Assembly: GCA_910585765.1 (NCBI GenBank)
Contig: CAJUES010000005.1
Coordinates: forward strand, 44,153 to 108,152
DNA: 64,000 nt
Direction: 5' to 3'
Source: an uncultured Lachnospiraceae bacterium
GTDB taxonomy: Bacteria; Bacillota; Clostridia; Lachnospirales; Lachnospiraceae
The translations under genes and the position numbers were made by a program. How positions within the stretch are numbered: the stretch's first letter is position 1; the number at the start of each line of letters is the position of its first letter. The notes under the pieces are model-generated. The model saw only the letters and a list, made by a program, of their open reading frames with translations. It was not told the DNA's origin and did no database searches. Shown here piece after piece: positions 7,560-16,240 of this stretch.

Positions 7560-9659
7560 ATGGCAGAGGAGACACAGGTGAGACTGGAGAAGATCGGCAG
7601 TGTCACGATGGATTACACGTATTATACGGGACAGGATCTGTATTCGGATGGCGATATCGAGGACAAGATGCTTGACATTGCCATGTACAATCCGCCGGAG
7701 GATTTTCCCAAGATCATCGAGGCGGAGCGGAGCTGGCCTGTTTTTTATCATTTCTCGCCGCTTCGGACAAATATCATAGACTGGATCCCGTTCAGGAAAA
7801 CGGATAAGGTGCTCGAGATCGGCGCAGGGTGCGGTGCGATCTCGGGGGCGCTTGCAAGGAGGGCAGGCAGTGTCACCTGCATCGACCTGTCCAAAAAGCG
7901 CAGCATGGTCAACGCCTACCGCAACCGCAACGCGGACAATATCACGATCATGGTCGGCAACTTCAAGGACATCGAGCCGCATCTCGACGAGGACTACGAC
8001 TATGTGCTGCTGATCGGCGTCTTTGAGTACGGGCAGGCGTACATCGGCGGGGAGAATCCCTACGAGGATTTTCTGCGGATCTGCGACCGCCACAGGAAGC
8101 TTGACGGGCGTCTGGTTATTGCGATCGAAAACAAGTTCGGTCTCAAGTACTGGGCAGGCTGCCGCGAGGATCATCTGGGGACGTATTTTTCCGGGATCGA
8201 GGGGTACCATGCAGGCGGTTCGGCAAGGACTTTCACGCGGCGAGGCCTGGAAAAACTTCTTGACAAGGCAGGGATCCACGAGTATTCCTTTTACTATCCA
8301 TATCCTGATTACAAATTTGTGACGACGATCTACTCTGACCAGTATCTTCCGAAAAAAGGTGAGCTCAGCAATAATTTGAGGAATTTTGACAGGGAGAGGG
8401 TGCTGCTGTTCGATGAAAAACAGGTGTTTGACGAGATCATAGACGAGAATGAGTTCCCGCTTTTCTCAAATTCGTACCTGCTGGTGGTCGGCGGTGCGCC
8501 CAATGTGATCTACACAAAGTTCTCCAACGACAGGGTTGCAAAGTGGGCGATCCGCACTTCCATCGTCAGGGAGATGCCGGGGCATGTGCATGTGGAGAAG
8601 CTGCCGGACACGGAGGCGGCATGCAGGCATCTGCTGAGCACAAAGCAGGCGTGCGAGCAGCTTTCTGCGCGGTATGAGAACACGAAGATCGATATCAATC
8701 AGTGCACCGTCATCGGCGGCGACGTCAAAAACGGGCTGTCCTTTGAGTACTGCAGGGGGGAGACACTGGAAAATCTGCTCGACGAGTGTCTGGTGCGGAC
8801 GGATGTGGCGGGCTTCAAGTCACTGATCCAGGAGTATATGCACTGGGTCCACTACAACGAGGATACCCATGCAGTCAGCAATTTTGACTTTATCTTTCCC
8901 AATATTCTCGTGGACGGGAAGCGGTGGCATGTCATTGACTACGAGTGGACTTTCGACAGACATATCGAGGCGAAGGACATCGCATTCCGCGCCTTCTACA
9001 ACTATACATTGGGCGGGGAGATGCGAAAGGCGTGCGGGGATCTTCTGATGAAGGACATCCTGGGATTTACGGATGAGGAGATCAGAGCCGCGGTCGAGGA
9101 GGAGAAGGAATTTCAGCTGCGCATCACGGGCAGCCGCGCATCGGCGGGACGTATGCGGGAGCTGATCGGCAACAGGGCGTACGCGCTCGACGGCATGTTG
9201 AAATACTGCAATCATGCGGATCTAAAATACATCACGCAAATCTTTGTGGATTACGGAGAGGGGTTCACGGAGGAGAATTCCGTGAGGCTCCGGGACTGTT
9301 TTTCGCTCGGGCGGTATCTGAAACTGGAGTACGATATCCCGGATGCGGCTGTGAGGATCCGGATCGATCCGTGCACATATCCGTGCGTGGTGGATATCCG
9401 TGAGATCAAGGCGGGGGACAGGATCTACACGGCGGATGTCATCGAGGTGAACGGCAGATGGCAGGAGTGCGGCTCGATCGTGTTTGACGATGAGGATCCC
9501 AATCTTGCGATTGATGTCGTGGGCGGGAGTCATCTTTCTGTGGATATGGATGTGCTGGAGCTTACGCCGGCGTTTGCCAGACAGCTTGTGCAGACTGCCG
9601 TGAAAGAAAATTTTGTCACAAAAACAAAGGGGTTTCTAAAGACAAAGTTGAGAGGGTAA
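7560..9659 (+). CDS. SAM methyltransferase fused to a kinase-like domain (WbdD-like candidate)
   Basis: The 699-residue protein starts with a class I methyltransferase: VLEIGAGCGA near residues 84-93 and the acidic CIDLSKK near 111. A second part, about residues 310-480, reads like a phosphotransferase/kinase fold: a hinge-like FEYCRGETLENLL near 395, NFDFIFPN near 440 (spacing D-x4-N as in HxDxxxxN, but with Asn in the His place) and VIDYEW near 458 in the metal-binding place. A beta-rich C-terminal part follows. WbdD of E. coli O9a phosphorylates and methylates the chain end to stop growth; this gene has both activity types, in the other order, right after wzt. The ATG at 7560 is chosen over the GTG at 7548 because GGGGGTGA (7543-7550) is well spaced. 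Kinase activity is inference. Confidence 0.75.
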   Translation: MAEETQVRLEKIGSVTMDYTYYTGQDLYSDGDIEDKMLDIAMYNPPEDFPKIIEAERSWPVFYHFSPLRTNIIDWIPFRKTDKVLEIGAGCGAISGALARRAGSVTCIDLSKKRSMVNAYRNRNADNITIMVGNFKDIEPHLDEDYDYVLLIGVFEYGQAYIGGENPYEDFLRICDRHRKLDGRLVIAIENKFGLKYWAGCREDHLGTYFSGIEGYHAGGSARTFTRRGLEKLLDKAGIHEYSFYYPYPDYKFVTTIYSDQYLPKKGELSNNLRNFDRERVLLFDEKQVFDEIIDENEFPLFSNSYLLVVGGAPNVIYTKFSNDRVAKWAIRTSIVREMPGHVHVEKLPDTEAACRHLLSTKQACEQLSARYENTKIDINQCTVIGGDVKNGLSFEYCRGETLENLLDECLVRTDVAGFKSLIQEYMHWVHYNEDTHAVSNFDFIFPNILVDGKRWHVIDYEWTFDRHIEAKDIAFRAFYNYTLGGEMRKACGDLLMKDILGFTDEEIRAAVEEEKEFQLRITGSRASAGRMRELIGNRAYALDGMLKYCNHADLKYITQIFVDYGEGFTEENSVRLRDCFSLGRYLKLEYDIPDAAVRIRIDPCTYPCVVDIREIKAGDRIYTADVIEVNGRWQECGSIVFDDEDPNLAIDVVGGSHLSVDMDVLELTPAFARQLVQTAVKENFVTKTKGFLKTKLRG

Positions 9660-9660
9660 T

Positions 9661-11784
9661 GTGGGAAGTGATTCCCGGAGTGGGGGATTTGCTGATATGT
9701 TTGGAAAGATAAAGGATGCCATACAGGGCAGATTATATAAGAAATGTATCAATGAGTACGAGAGGGCGTTGCGCTGCCAGACAGACCCGTATCTGCTGTG
9801 GATCAAGGAAAATGAGCAGGCGTTCGCGGCGGAGACGCCCGGGGAGCAGCGGGTAGCGTTTGACATCGTGTATATGCAGGAGTGCGGCAGGGATTTTTCC
9901 CTGTCGGGTTTCGACAAGGAGTACATTTTGTTTGTGTCGGATGAGGGCAGGATCGCGGCGGAGGTCTATCATGAGATCCCGCGGTATTTCGAGAAGCATG
10001 CGGATGTGAACATCGTCTATGCCGACGAGGATACCTGGATGCTCGAGGCGAAAAAGGAAGTGGACAGGGATCTGGTGAACGATGAGAGCGCACACAGGAT
10101 CTTTCCGTGGACCAAACCGATGTGGTCGCCGGACACACTGATGTCCTTCCTGTATTTCGGCAATATTTTTGCGATCCGCAGGGAGGCGTACCTCGGGCTC
10201 GAATGGCTTGGGGACAGCGATTACCGCAAGAATATATACGATTTTGTGCTCAAGGCGACAGAGCTTGGGAAGCGCCCCGGGCACATCGAGAAGATCCTTT
10301 TTCACGCCTACGAGAGGGGAAGCAGCAGGGAGGAGATCGAGGACAGGCTCATGCACAGGACGGATCTGATCGGCGCGGGGAGGGCGTATGACGCTATCCG
10401 TGAGCGCGCTTTTGCAAGGCGCGGTCTGAGAGGGCGGATGGTCGTGGATGCGAAGACACAGATCTCCTATCCGGTCTACGAGCTGCCGGATCAGCCGCTT
10501 GTCAGCATCATCATCCCCTCGAAGGACAACCCGGAGGCGCTCAGACAGTGCATACGCTCGGTCTACGCGCATACGGATTACCCGAATTATGAGATCATTG
10601 TCGTCGACAACGGAAGCACTGCGCGGGTGCGCGTCGGGTTGGAAAATTTCAGGCAGGAGTGCCCGTTTACGTATCTGTATGTGCCGATGGAATTTAACTT
10701 TTCCCATATGTGCAATATCGGCGTGCGCGAGTCTAAGGGAGAGTTCATTTTACTGCTGAATGACGACATGGAGGTGATCGAGGATACATGGCTCACCAGG
10801 ATGGCGGGTCAGGCTTCCCTGAAACATGTCGGATCTGTCGGGGCAAAGCTTCTGTACCCGGATTCAACGTTGATACAGCACGCCGGGATCAGCAACACGC
10901 TGTACGGTCCCGGACACAAACTCAAGAAGATGGATGACAGCATGTCCTATTATTATGGAAGGAACCGCTTCGTGTATGACCTGATCGGTGTCACGGCGGC
11001 ATGCCTTATGATGCGCAGGAGTTATTATCTGGCGATAGGAGGACTGTTCGAGGGGCTCGCCGTGGCATATAATGATGTGGATCTGTGTTTCAGGCTGTGC
11101 AGCAAGGGGCTGTACAATGTCCAGAGAAACGATGTTGTGCTGTACCACCACGAGTCGCTCAGCCGCGGGGATGACCTCCAGGATGAGACAAAGCTGAAAC
11201 GCCTGCTGGCGGAGAAGGATGTCCTGTACAGGAGACACCCGAAATTTTACAGGAAGGATCCGTTTATCGGGACACTTTTGAACAGCGGGGAGCCGGAGTA
11301 CAGCTGCCGTTGGCTGGAGCGGTATGAGCTCTTTAACATATTTGACTCCGATGATATGCTCGCCGAATCCAAGAAGCTCCCGGCACAGGATAAAATGAAT
11401 CAGGCGATCATGATCACGGTGGAGGACTGCGGCAGGGAGAACTTTGCGAAGGCAGTGACCAGGAACGGACAGAAGAAAAAGACCTATTACCTCATCAAGG
11501 GCTGGGCATATGTGCCGGGCGTGGACAATGCGCGCTACCGCTTCAAGATCCTGCTGGTGAACAGCGCCGGCAAGGTGTGGGAGCTGCCGGTGCAGAGGCG
11601 GTACCGCAAGGATGTGGAGGCGATCCTGCCGGACGAGACGAATGTGAAACTGACAGGCTTCTGCAACTGGATCTTTGAGGGCGCGCTGCCGCCGGATACG
11701 TATGAGCTGTGGATGACCGCGAAGGACGGCTGCTCCAGACAGCGGTTGTATCGGAGTATGGAGAAAACGTTGACGATCGAATAG
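9661..11784 (+). CDS. Long family-2 glycosyltransferase
   Basis: This 707-residue protein has a GT2 domain from about residue 278: LVSIIIPSKDN, then VVDNGS and the metal-binding LLNDDME near 365, and a YNDVDLCFRL segment near 469. The first 260 residues resemble the second half of a GT2 domain (VYADEDTWM, WSPDTLMSF) without its own nucleotide-binding start. A C-terminal beta-rich domain (from about 605, IKGWAYVPG) has a counterpart in the next gene. It probably adds sugars, perhaps rhamnose, to the exported polymer. The start may be GTG 9661 (GAGAGG at 9650) or ATG 9697 (GGAGTGGGGG, 9677-9686); both are plausible. Confidence 0.88.
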   Translation: MGSDSRSGGFADMFGKIKDAIQGRLYKKCINEYERALRCQTDPYLLWIKENEQAFAAETPGEQRVAFDIVYMQECGRDFSLSGFDKEYILFVSDEGRIAAEVYHEIPRYFEKHADVNIVYADEDTWMLEAKKEVDRDLVNDESAHRIFPWTKPMWSPDTLMSFLYFGNIFAIRREAYLGLEWLGDSDYRKNIYDFVLKATELGKRPGHIEKILFHAYERGSSREEIEDRLMHRTDLIGAGRAYDAIRERAFARRGLRGRMVVDAKTQISYPVYELPDQPLVSIIIPSKDNPEALRQCIRSVYAHTDYPNYEIIVVDNGSTARVRVGLENFRQECPFTYLYVPMEFNFSHMCNIGVRESKGEFILLLNDDMEVIEDTWLTRMAGQASLKHVGSVGAKLLYPDSTLIQHAGISNTLYGPGHKLKKMDDSMSYYYGRNRFVYDLIGVTAACLMMRRSYYLAIGGLFEGLAVAYNDVDLCFRLCSKGLYNVQRNDVVLYHHESLSRGDDLQDETKLKRLLAEKDVLYRRHPKFYRKDPFIGTLLNSGEPEYSCRWLERYELFNIFDSDDMLAESKKLPAQDKMNQAIMITVEDCGRENFAKAVTRNGQKKKTYYLIKGWAYVPGVDNARYRFKILLVNSAGKVWELPVQRRYRKDVEAILPDETNVKLTGFCNWIFEGALPPDTYELWMTAKDGCSRQRLYRSMEKTLTIE

Positions 11785-11815
11785 GACAGGATCACGGATA
11801 TTGAGATGAAAATGG

Positions 11816-13990
11816 ATGCATATGAATCAAAATCAATATGAACAGGAACTTTTTGCACAAAGGACGCCGTACCTGCAGTGGCTGAAACAGCAGGAGACAA
11901 CGCTGGCCAGACAGTATGGGCAGCAGCTGGAACAGGGTGCTTTAGGGAAGCAGATACACACGCTTCCCTTTTCTTCGTGTATGGACCATATGAATGACGT
12001 CGGGCATGCCCGGGATCATTCTTTTGCGGAATTTCAGGGCGACAGGATCTATCTGTTTGCAAGGGACGCGGGCAGACTGTCCCCGTATGCAAAAGCCGTG
12101 TTCGCAAAAGCCTTTTTGGATGACGCCGATGTCGTGCTGGCGTATGCGGATGAGGATTACAGCGGAAGTCTCAGGGAACTGTACGGGATCGGGGAGGCAG
12201 ACCGGCAGTCCGGTGCGCGCTACCGAGGCGCGCCGTGGTTCAAGCCCGGCTTTTCACCGGACACTCTCGTCTCCTTTTTCTATGTCGGCAGTGTGTTTGC
12301 CGTCAGGGGCGACCGGATCCTGGAGGTGACGGGAAAGTACGGCAGCGATATCAGCCTTCATGAGCTTGTCTACAGGATCTTTATGGAGGCGCTTGGCAGG
12401 AGAAGGCAGGGTGTGACATGCGGGATCGCCCACTTACCATACACGCTGTACACCAATGACAGCCTTGCGGATAAGGATCGGACCGAGGGCGATGGGAAGA
12501 TCCGTCTGCTGTACCGGGCAGAGGAGCGCTGCAAGGGGGCTGACAATGATAAAATATCGATTGTTATTCCTAGTAAGGACAATGCAGACGTGCTACGGAA
12601 ATGCCTGGAAACGCTGGTTCAATATACGGATTACAGCTGTTATGAGGTCATCGTCGTGGACAATGGCAGCAGCCCGGAGCAGAGGGCGCGCATATCACGT
12701 GTGATCGAAACGCTGAAAACGAAAAAGAGCGGTCTTGCCGTCCACTATCTGTATCGGGAGCGCGCGTTCAATTTTTCGGCGATGTGCAATGCGGGCGCGC
12801 GGCAGGCGTCCGGGGCGTACCTGCTGTTTCTGAATGATGATATCGAGATCCTGGGCGGCGCGGACGGCGGACAGTGGCTTGACAGGATGCTGGCGTACGG
12901 GAGGAAGTCCCATGTGGGGGCGGTCGGCGCGAAGCTGTACTATCCGCCCGGACAAGGGGAGCGCGGCTGTCATAAGATCCAGCATGCGGGGATCACCAAC
13001 ATGGGGATCGGGCCGGCGCACAAGCTCGGCGGCATGGCGGACGAGGGGTGTCTGTACCATGGGCACAACACGCAGAATTATGATATGCTCGCAGTCACGG
13101 CGGCGTGTATGCTGATCCGCCGATCTGTCTTTGACAGTGCAGGCGGTTTTGACGAGGACTTTCCGGTGGCGTACAATGACGTGGAGCTCTGCTTCCGGCT
13201 TTATCAGATGGGGTATTTCAACGTGCAGGTCAACGAGGCGGTGCTGATCCACCACGAGTCCCTCAGCAGGGGGCAGGACACTTTGCCGGAGAGACAGCGG
13301 CGGTTGGCTGGCGAGAAGCAGAAGCTCTATCAAAAATATCCGTTATTGAATGCGGCGGATCCTTTCTACAGCCCGCATCTGGTGCAGTGGAGGCGGGATG
13401 TGGAGTATAACACGGGATATTTATACGCCTTTGACCGACAGGCGGAGCCCGTTATGCGCGGGTGTGACAGGGCGGCAAAAAAAAGAGAGCGATCGTTGTT
13501 TAAAAGGGCGCACATCAGGGATATGCTGTGTGAGAAGTGCGCGCCTGCGGCAAAACTGTACGACCGTCTGACAGGGTACTGCGACATGATGTTCCACATT
13601 GATAACATTCGCTATGGAGACGGCATAACCGACGGTAAAACGACAGATAATAATACGGATGATATGGTAGTGATCGAGGGATGGAGCGCGGTCAGGAACG
13701 CGGACAACGCAGATCTGCCCCGAAGGCTCTGGCTCATCGGCGCGGAGTCTTGCTGCGCATATGAGTTCGACATAGCGCCGAAACTGAGGGAGGACGTAGC
13801 GGCGGTCCTGGAGGAGGGCGCGGGGAACCGCACAAAAAACACGGCACTCTCGGGCATACAGGTGAACATCGCGATAAGCACGTTAAAGCCGGGCACATAC
13901 GGTATCGGTGTGGTCTGCAACAACAAGCTGGTCTGTGATCAGGAGAAGTATGTTGCCATACCGGATAAAAATACGGAAGGAAAGGTGTGA
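11816..13990 (+). CDS. Long family-2 glycosyltransferase, paralogue of the preceding gene
   Basis: The 724-residue protein follows the same plan as its upstream neighbour. An N-terminal helical start (EQELFAQRTPYLQWLKQQ) is followed by an incomplete GT2-like half (YADEDYSG, FSPDTLVSF). A full GT2 domain begins near residue 244 (KISIVIPSKDN), with VVDNGSS, FLNDDIEIL near 338 and YNDVELCFRL. A C-terminal beta-rich domain begins near 618 (IEGWSAVRN). The two proteins are likely products of an old duplication and probably add successive sugars. The ribosome site before ATG 11816 is weak (TTGAGATGA), and ATG 11822 is an alternative. Confidence 0.88.
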   Translation: MHMNQNQYEQELFAQRTPYLQWLKQQETTLARQYGQQLEQGALGKQIHTLPFSSCMDHMNDVGHARDHSFAEFQGDRIYLFARDAGRLSPYAKAVFAKAFLDDADVVLAYADEDYSGSLRELYGIGEADRQSGARYRGAPWFKPGFSPDTLVSFFYVGSVFAVRGDRILEVTGKYGSDISLHELVYRIFMEALGRRRQGVTCGIAHLPYTLYTNDSLADKDRTEGDGKIRLLYRAEERCKGADNDKISIVIPSKDNADVLRKCLETLVQYTDYSCYEVIVVDNGSSPEQRARISRVIETLKTKKSGLAVHYLYRERAFNFSAMCNAGARQASGAYLLFLNDDIEILGGADGGQWLDRMLAYGRKSHVGAVGAKLYYPPGQGERGCHKIQHAGITNMGIGPAHKLGGMADEGCLYHGHNTQNYDMLAVTAACMLIRRSVFDSAGGFDEDFPVAYNDVELCFRLYQMGYFNVQVNEAVLIHHESLSRGQDTLPERQRRLAGEKQKLYQKYPLLNAADPFYSPHLVQWRRDVEYNTGYLYAFDRQAEPVMRGCDRAAKKRERSLFKRAHIRDMLCEKCAPAAKLYDRLTGYCDMMFHIDNIRYGDGITDGKTTDNNTDDMVVIEGWSAVRNADNADLPRRLWLIGAESCCAYEFDIAPKLREDVAAVLEEGAGNRTKNTALSGIQVNIAISTLKPGTYGIGVVCNNKLVCDQEKYVAIPDKNTEGKV

Positions 13991-13996
13991 AGCAAA

Positions 13997-16072
13997 ATGG
14001 CAAATGATACGATCGGCAGTCTCCAGAATCAGAACAAGCCGGATCCGGGCAGGCAGAATCAGATTCTGAATCAGAATAATCAGAATCAGAATAAAGAAGA
14101 GCGGGATGTGCAATTCTATAGACAGGCATACGAGAAGGAAAAGGCGCGTGCGGCTTCCCTTGCCGGCAGGCTCGCGGATGCCAAGAACGAGGCGGACAGC
14201 CTGCAGTTCCAGCTGGACCGCATCAAGAACAATCCGCTGTGGAGGGCCTCAAAGCCCCTGCGCCGGACAATGCACTGGGGGATCAGAAATTACAGACGCG
14301 TCCGCAATCTGGGCGGACCTAAGGGGATCGTCAGGAAACTAAAGCAGAAGCGGATCGAGGCGGAGGCAAAAAAGCTCCACGGCACGGCGAGTTTTCCGAC
14401 ACCCGGACAGGCAGAGCAGCAGCGCGGTGAGCGGTTTGACCGGATGGTGAAGATCAGCATCCTCGTGCCCCTGTGGAACAATCAGCGGGAGTTCCAGATC
14501 CAGATGCTGGAGTCCGTGATGAACCAGACATATCAGAACTGGGAGCTCTGCCTTGCGGACGGCTCGGACGAGGAGCACGGCTATATCGGCGAGATCTGCA
14601 GGGAGTACGCGGCGCGCGCCGACGGCAGGATCGTCTACCGCAAACTCGACAAAAACGGGGGGATCTCCGGGAATACCAACGAGTGCCTAAAGCTTGCCAC
14701 GGGCGAGTACATCGGGCTGTTTGACCAGGATGACATCCTGCATCCCTGCGCGCTGTACGAGTATGTGAAAGTGATCAACGAGGAGGGCGCGGATTATATA
14801 TACTGCGATGAGACGACGTTCAAGGGGGACAGCATCGACAACATGATCACGCTGCACTTCAAACCGGACTTTGCGCCCGACAATCTCAGAGCGAACAATT
14901 ACATCTGTCATTTCAGCGTGTTCTCGAGAAAACTGCTCGAGGGGACGGAGCTGTTCCGCAGCGGCTTTGACGGCAGTCAGGATCACGATATGATACTGCG
15001 GCTGACTGCCAGCGCCAAGAAGGTCGTGCACGTGCCGAAGCTGCTGTACTACTGGCGATCCCACAAGGCGAGCACGGCGAGCGACATCAGCGCAAAGCCC
15101 TATGCGATCGCGGCGGCGAAGGGGGCGGTGGCGGACCATCTGACCCGGTGCGGATTCAAGAACTTTGAGATCAAGAGCACCAGGGCGTTCGACACGATCT
15201 TTGAGATCAAATACGAGATCAAGAGCGAGGACAGGATCTCGATCCTGATTCCGAACAAAGACCATGCCGGGGATCTGCGCCGCTGCATCGAGTCCATCAG
15301 GGAGCGCAGCACATACGGGAACTATGAGATCATCGTCATCGAGAACAACAGTGTGGACAGAGAGACCTTCGCCTATTACGACACCTTGAAGAAACAGAAA
15401 AATATAACGGTTGTTACCTACGAGGGAGACTTTAATTACGCGAAGATCAACAACTTCGGCGCGCGCAGTGCGACCGGGAAATATCTGCTGTTATTGAACA
15501 ACGATACGCAGGTGATCTCCATGAACTGGCTGGAGGCGATGCTGATGTACGCGCAGCGCCCCGACGTGGGTGCAGTCGGCGCGAAACTGTACTACGGCGA
15601 CAGGACGATACAGCACGCCGGGGTGGTGATCGGGCTTGGGGCGCACAGGACAGCGGGGCACACGCACTACAAGATCAACTACGACAATCTTGGCTACATG
15701 GGCAGGCTCTGCTATGCGCAGAACGTGTCGGCGGTGACGGGGGCATGTCTGATGGTCAGAAAGAGCATCTACGACGCGCTCGGCGGGCTTGACGAGACGT
15801 TCGCGGTGGCGCTCAACGATGTTGATTTCTGCCTGCGCATCCGTGAGAACGGCTATCTGAACGTGTTCACGCCGTTCGCGGAGCTGTACCACTTTGAGTC
15901 GGCGTCGCGCGGCAGCGATGTCAGGGACGACAAAAAGGCGCAGCGCTACGAGGAGGAGTCTGCACGGTTCCGCGAGCGCTGGAAGGAGCTGCTGGCAAAG
16001 GGGGATCCTTACTACAACCCGAATTTCTCGCTGGACCGCAGCGATTACTCGCTGAGAACAGGCGGAGATTAA
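13997..16072 (+). CDS. Two-domain family-2 glycosyltransferase with Asn/Gln-rich coiled N-terminus
   Basis: The 691-residue protein begins with an Asn/Gln-rich segment (residues 8-33) and a coiled-coil stretch (about 42-78, EKEKARAASLAGRLADAKNE). Two complete GT2 domains follow: the first from about 151 (KISILVPLWNN, FDQDDIL near 242, HFKPDFAPDNL) and the second from about 414 (ISILIPNKD, LLNNDTQV near 500, LNDVDFCLRI). Such tandem enzymes often build alternating linkages in rhamnan-type polymers. GGAAAGGTG (13979-13987) is the ribosome site. It is the third long glycosyltransferase in a row, with only six bases between it and the previous gene. Confidence 0.92.
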   Translation: MANDTIGSLQNQNKPDPGRQNQILNQNNQNQNKEERDVQFYRQAYEKEKARAASLAGRLADAKNEADSLQFQLDRIKNNPLWRASKPLRRTMHWGIRNYRRVRNLGGPKGIVRKLKQKRIEAEAKKLHGTASFPTPGQAEQQRGERFDRMVKISILVPLWNNQREFQIQMLESVMNQTYQNWELCLADGSDEEHGYIGEICREYAARADGRIVYRKLDKNGGISGNTNECLKLATGEYIGLFDQDDILHPCALYEYVKVINEEGADYIYCDETTFKGDSIDNMITLHFKPDFAPDNLRANNYICHFSVFSRKLLEGTELFRSGFDGSQDHDMILRLTASAKKVVHVPKLLYYWRSHKASTASDISAKPYAIAAAKGAVADHLTRCGFKNFEIKSTRAFDTIFEIKYEIKSEDRISILIPNKDHAGDLRRCIESIRERSTYGNYEIIVIENNSVDRETFAYYDTLKKQKNITVVTYEGDFNYAKINNFGARSATGKYLLLLNNDTQVISMNWLEAMLMYAQRPDVGAVGAKLYYGDRTIQHAGVVIGLGAHRTAGHTHYKINYDNLGYMGRLCYAQNVSAVTGACLMVRKSIYDALGGLDETFAVALNDVDFCLRIRENGYLNVFTPFAELYHFESASRGSDVRDDKKAQRYEEESARFRERWKELLAKGDPYYNPNFSLDRSDYSLRTGGD

Positions 16073-16096
16073 ATTTCGCGAAATACACTTATAACC

Positions 16097-16125
16097 TTGA
16101 AAAATTTCCAAATTTTTGGTTTAAT
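16097..16125 (+). promoter_or_regulatory. Sigma-A-type promoter before the phosphohexomutase
   Basis: TTGAAA (16097-16102), a 17-base spacer and TTTAAT (16120-16125) lie in an AT-rich gap after the glycosyltransferase stop, about 115 bases before the ATG at 16241. It would give the sugar mutase its own expression. Confidence 0.6.
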
Positions 16126-16240
16126 AGAAGAGGAATATAGTGCAAATTGATGTAATGACGTGGCAGTGGGAAAGCGTAAGCGGCCGAAACTGTCACAGGA
16201 CAGCGGCGCACTGATTTTAATATTATGTGGAGGTAGCAGT

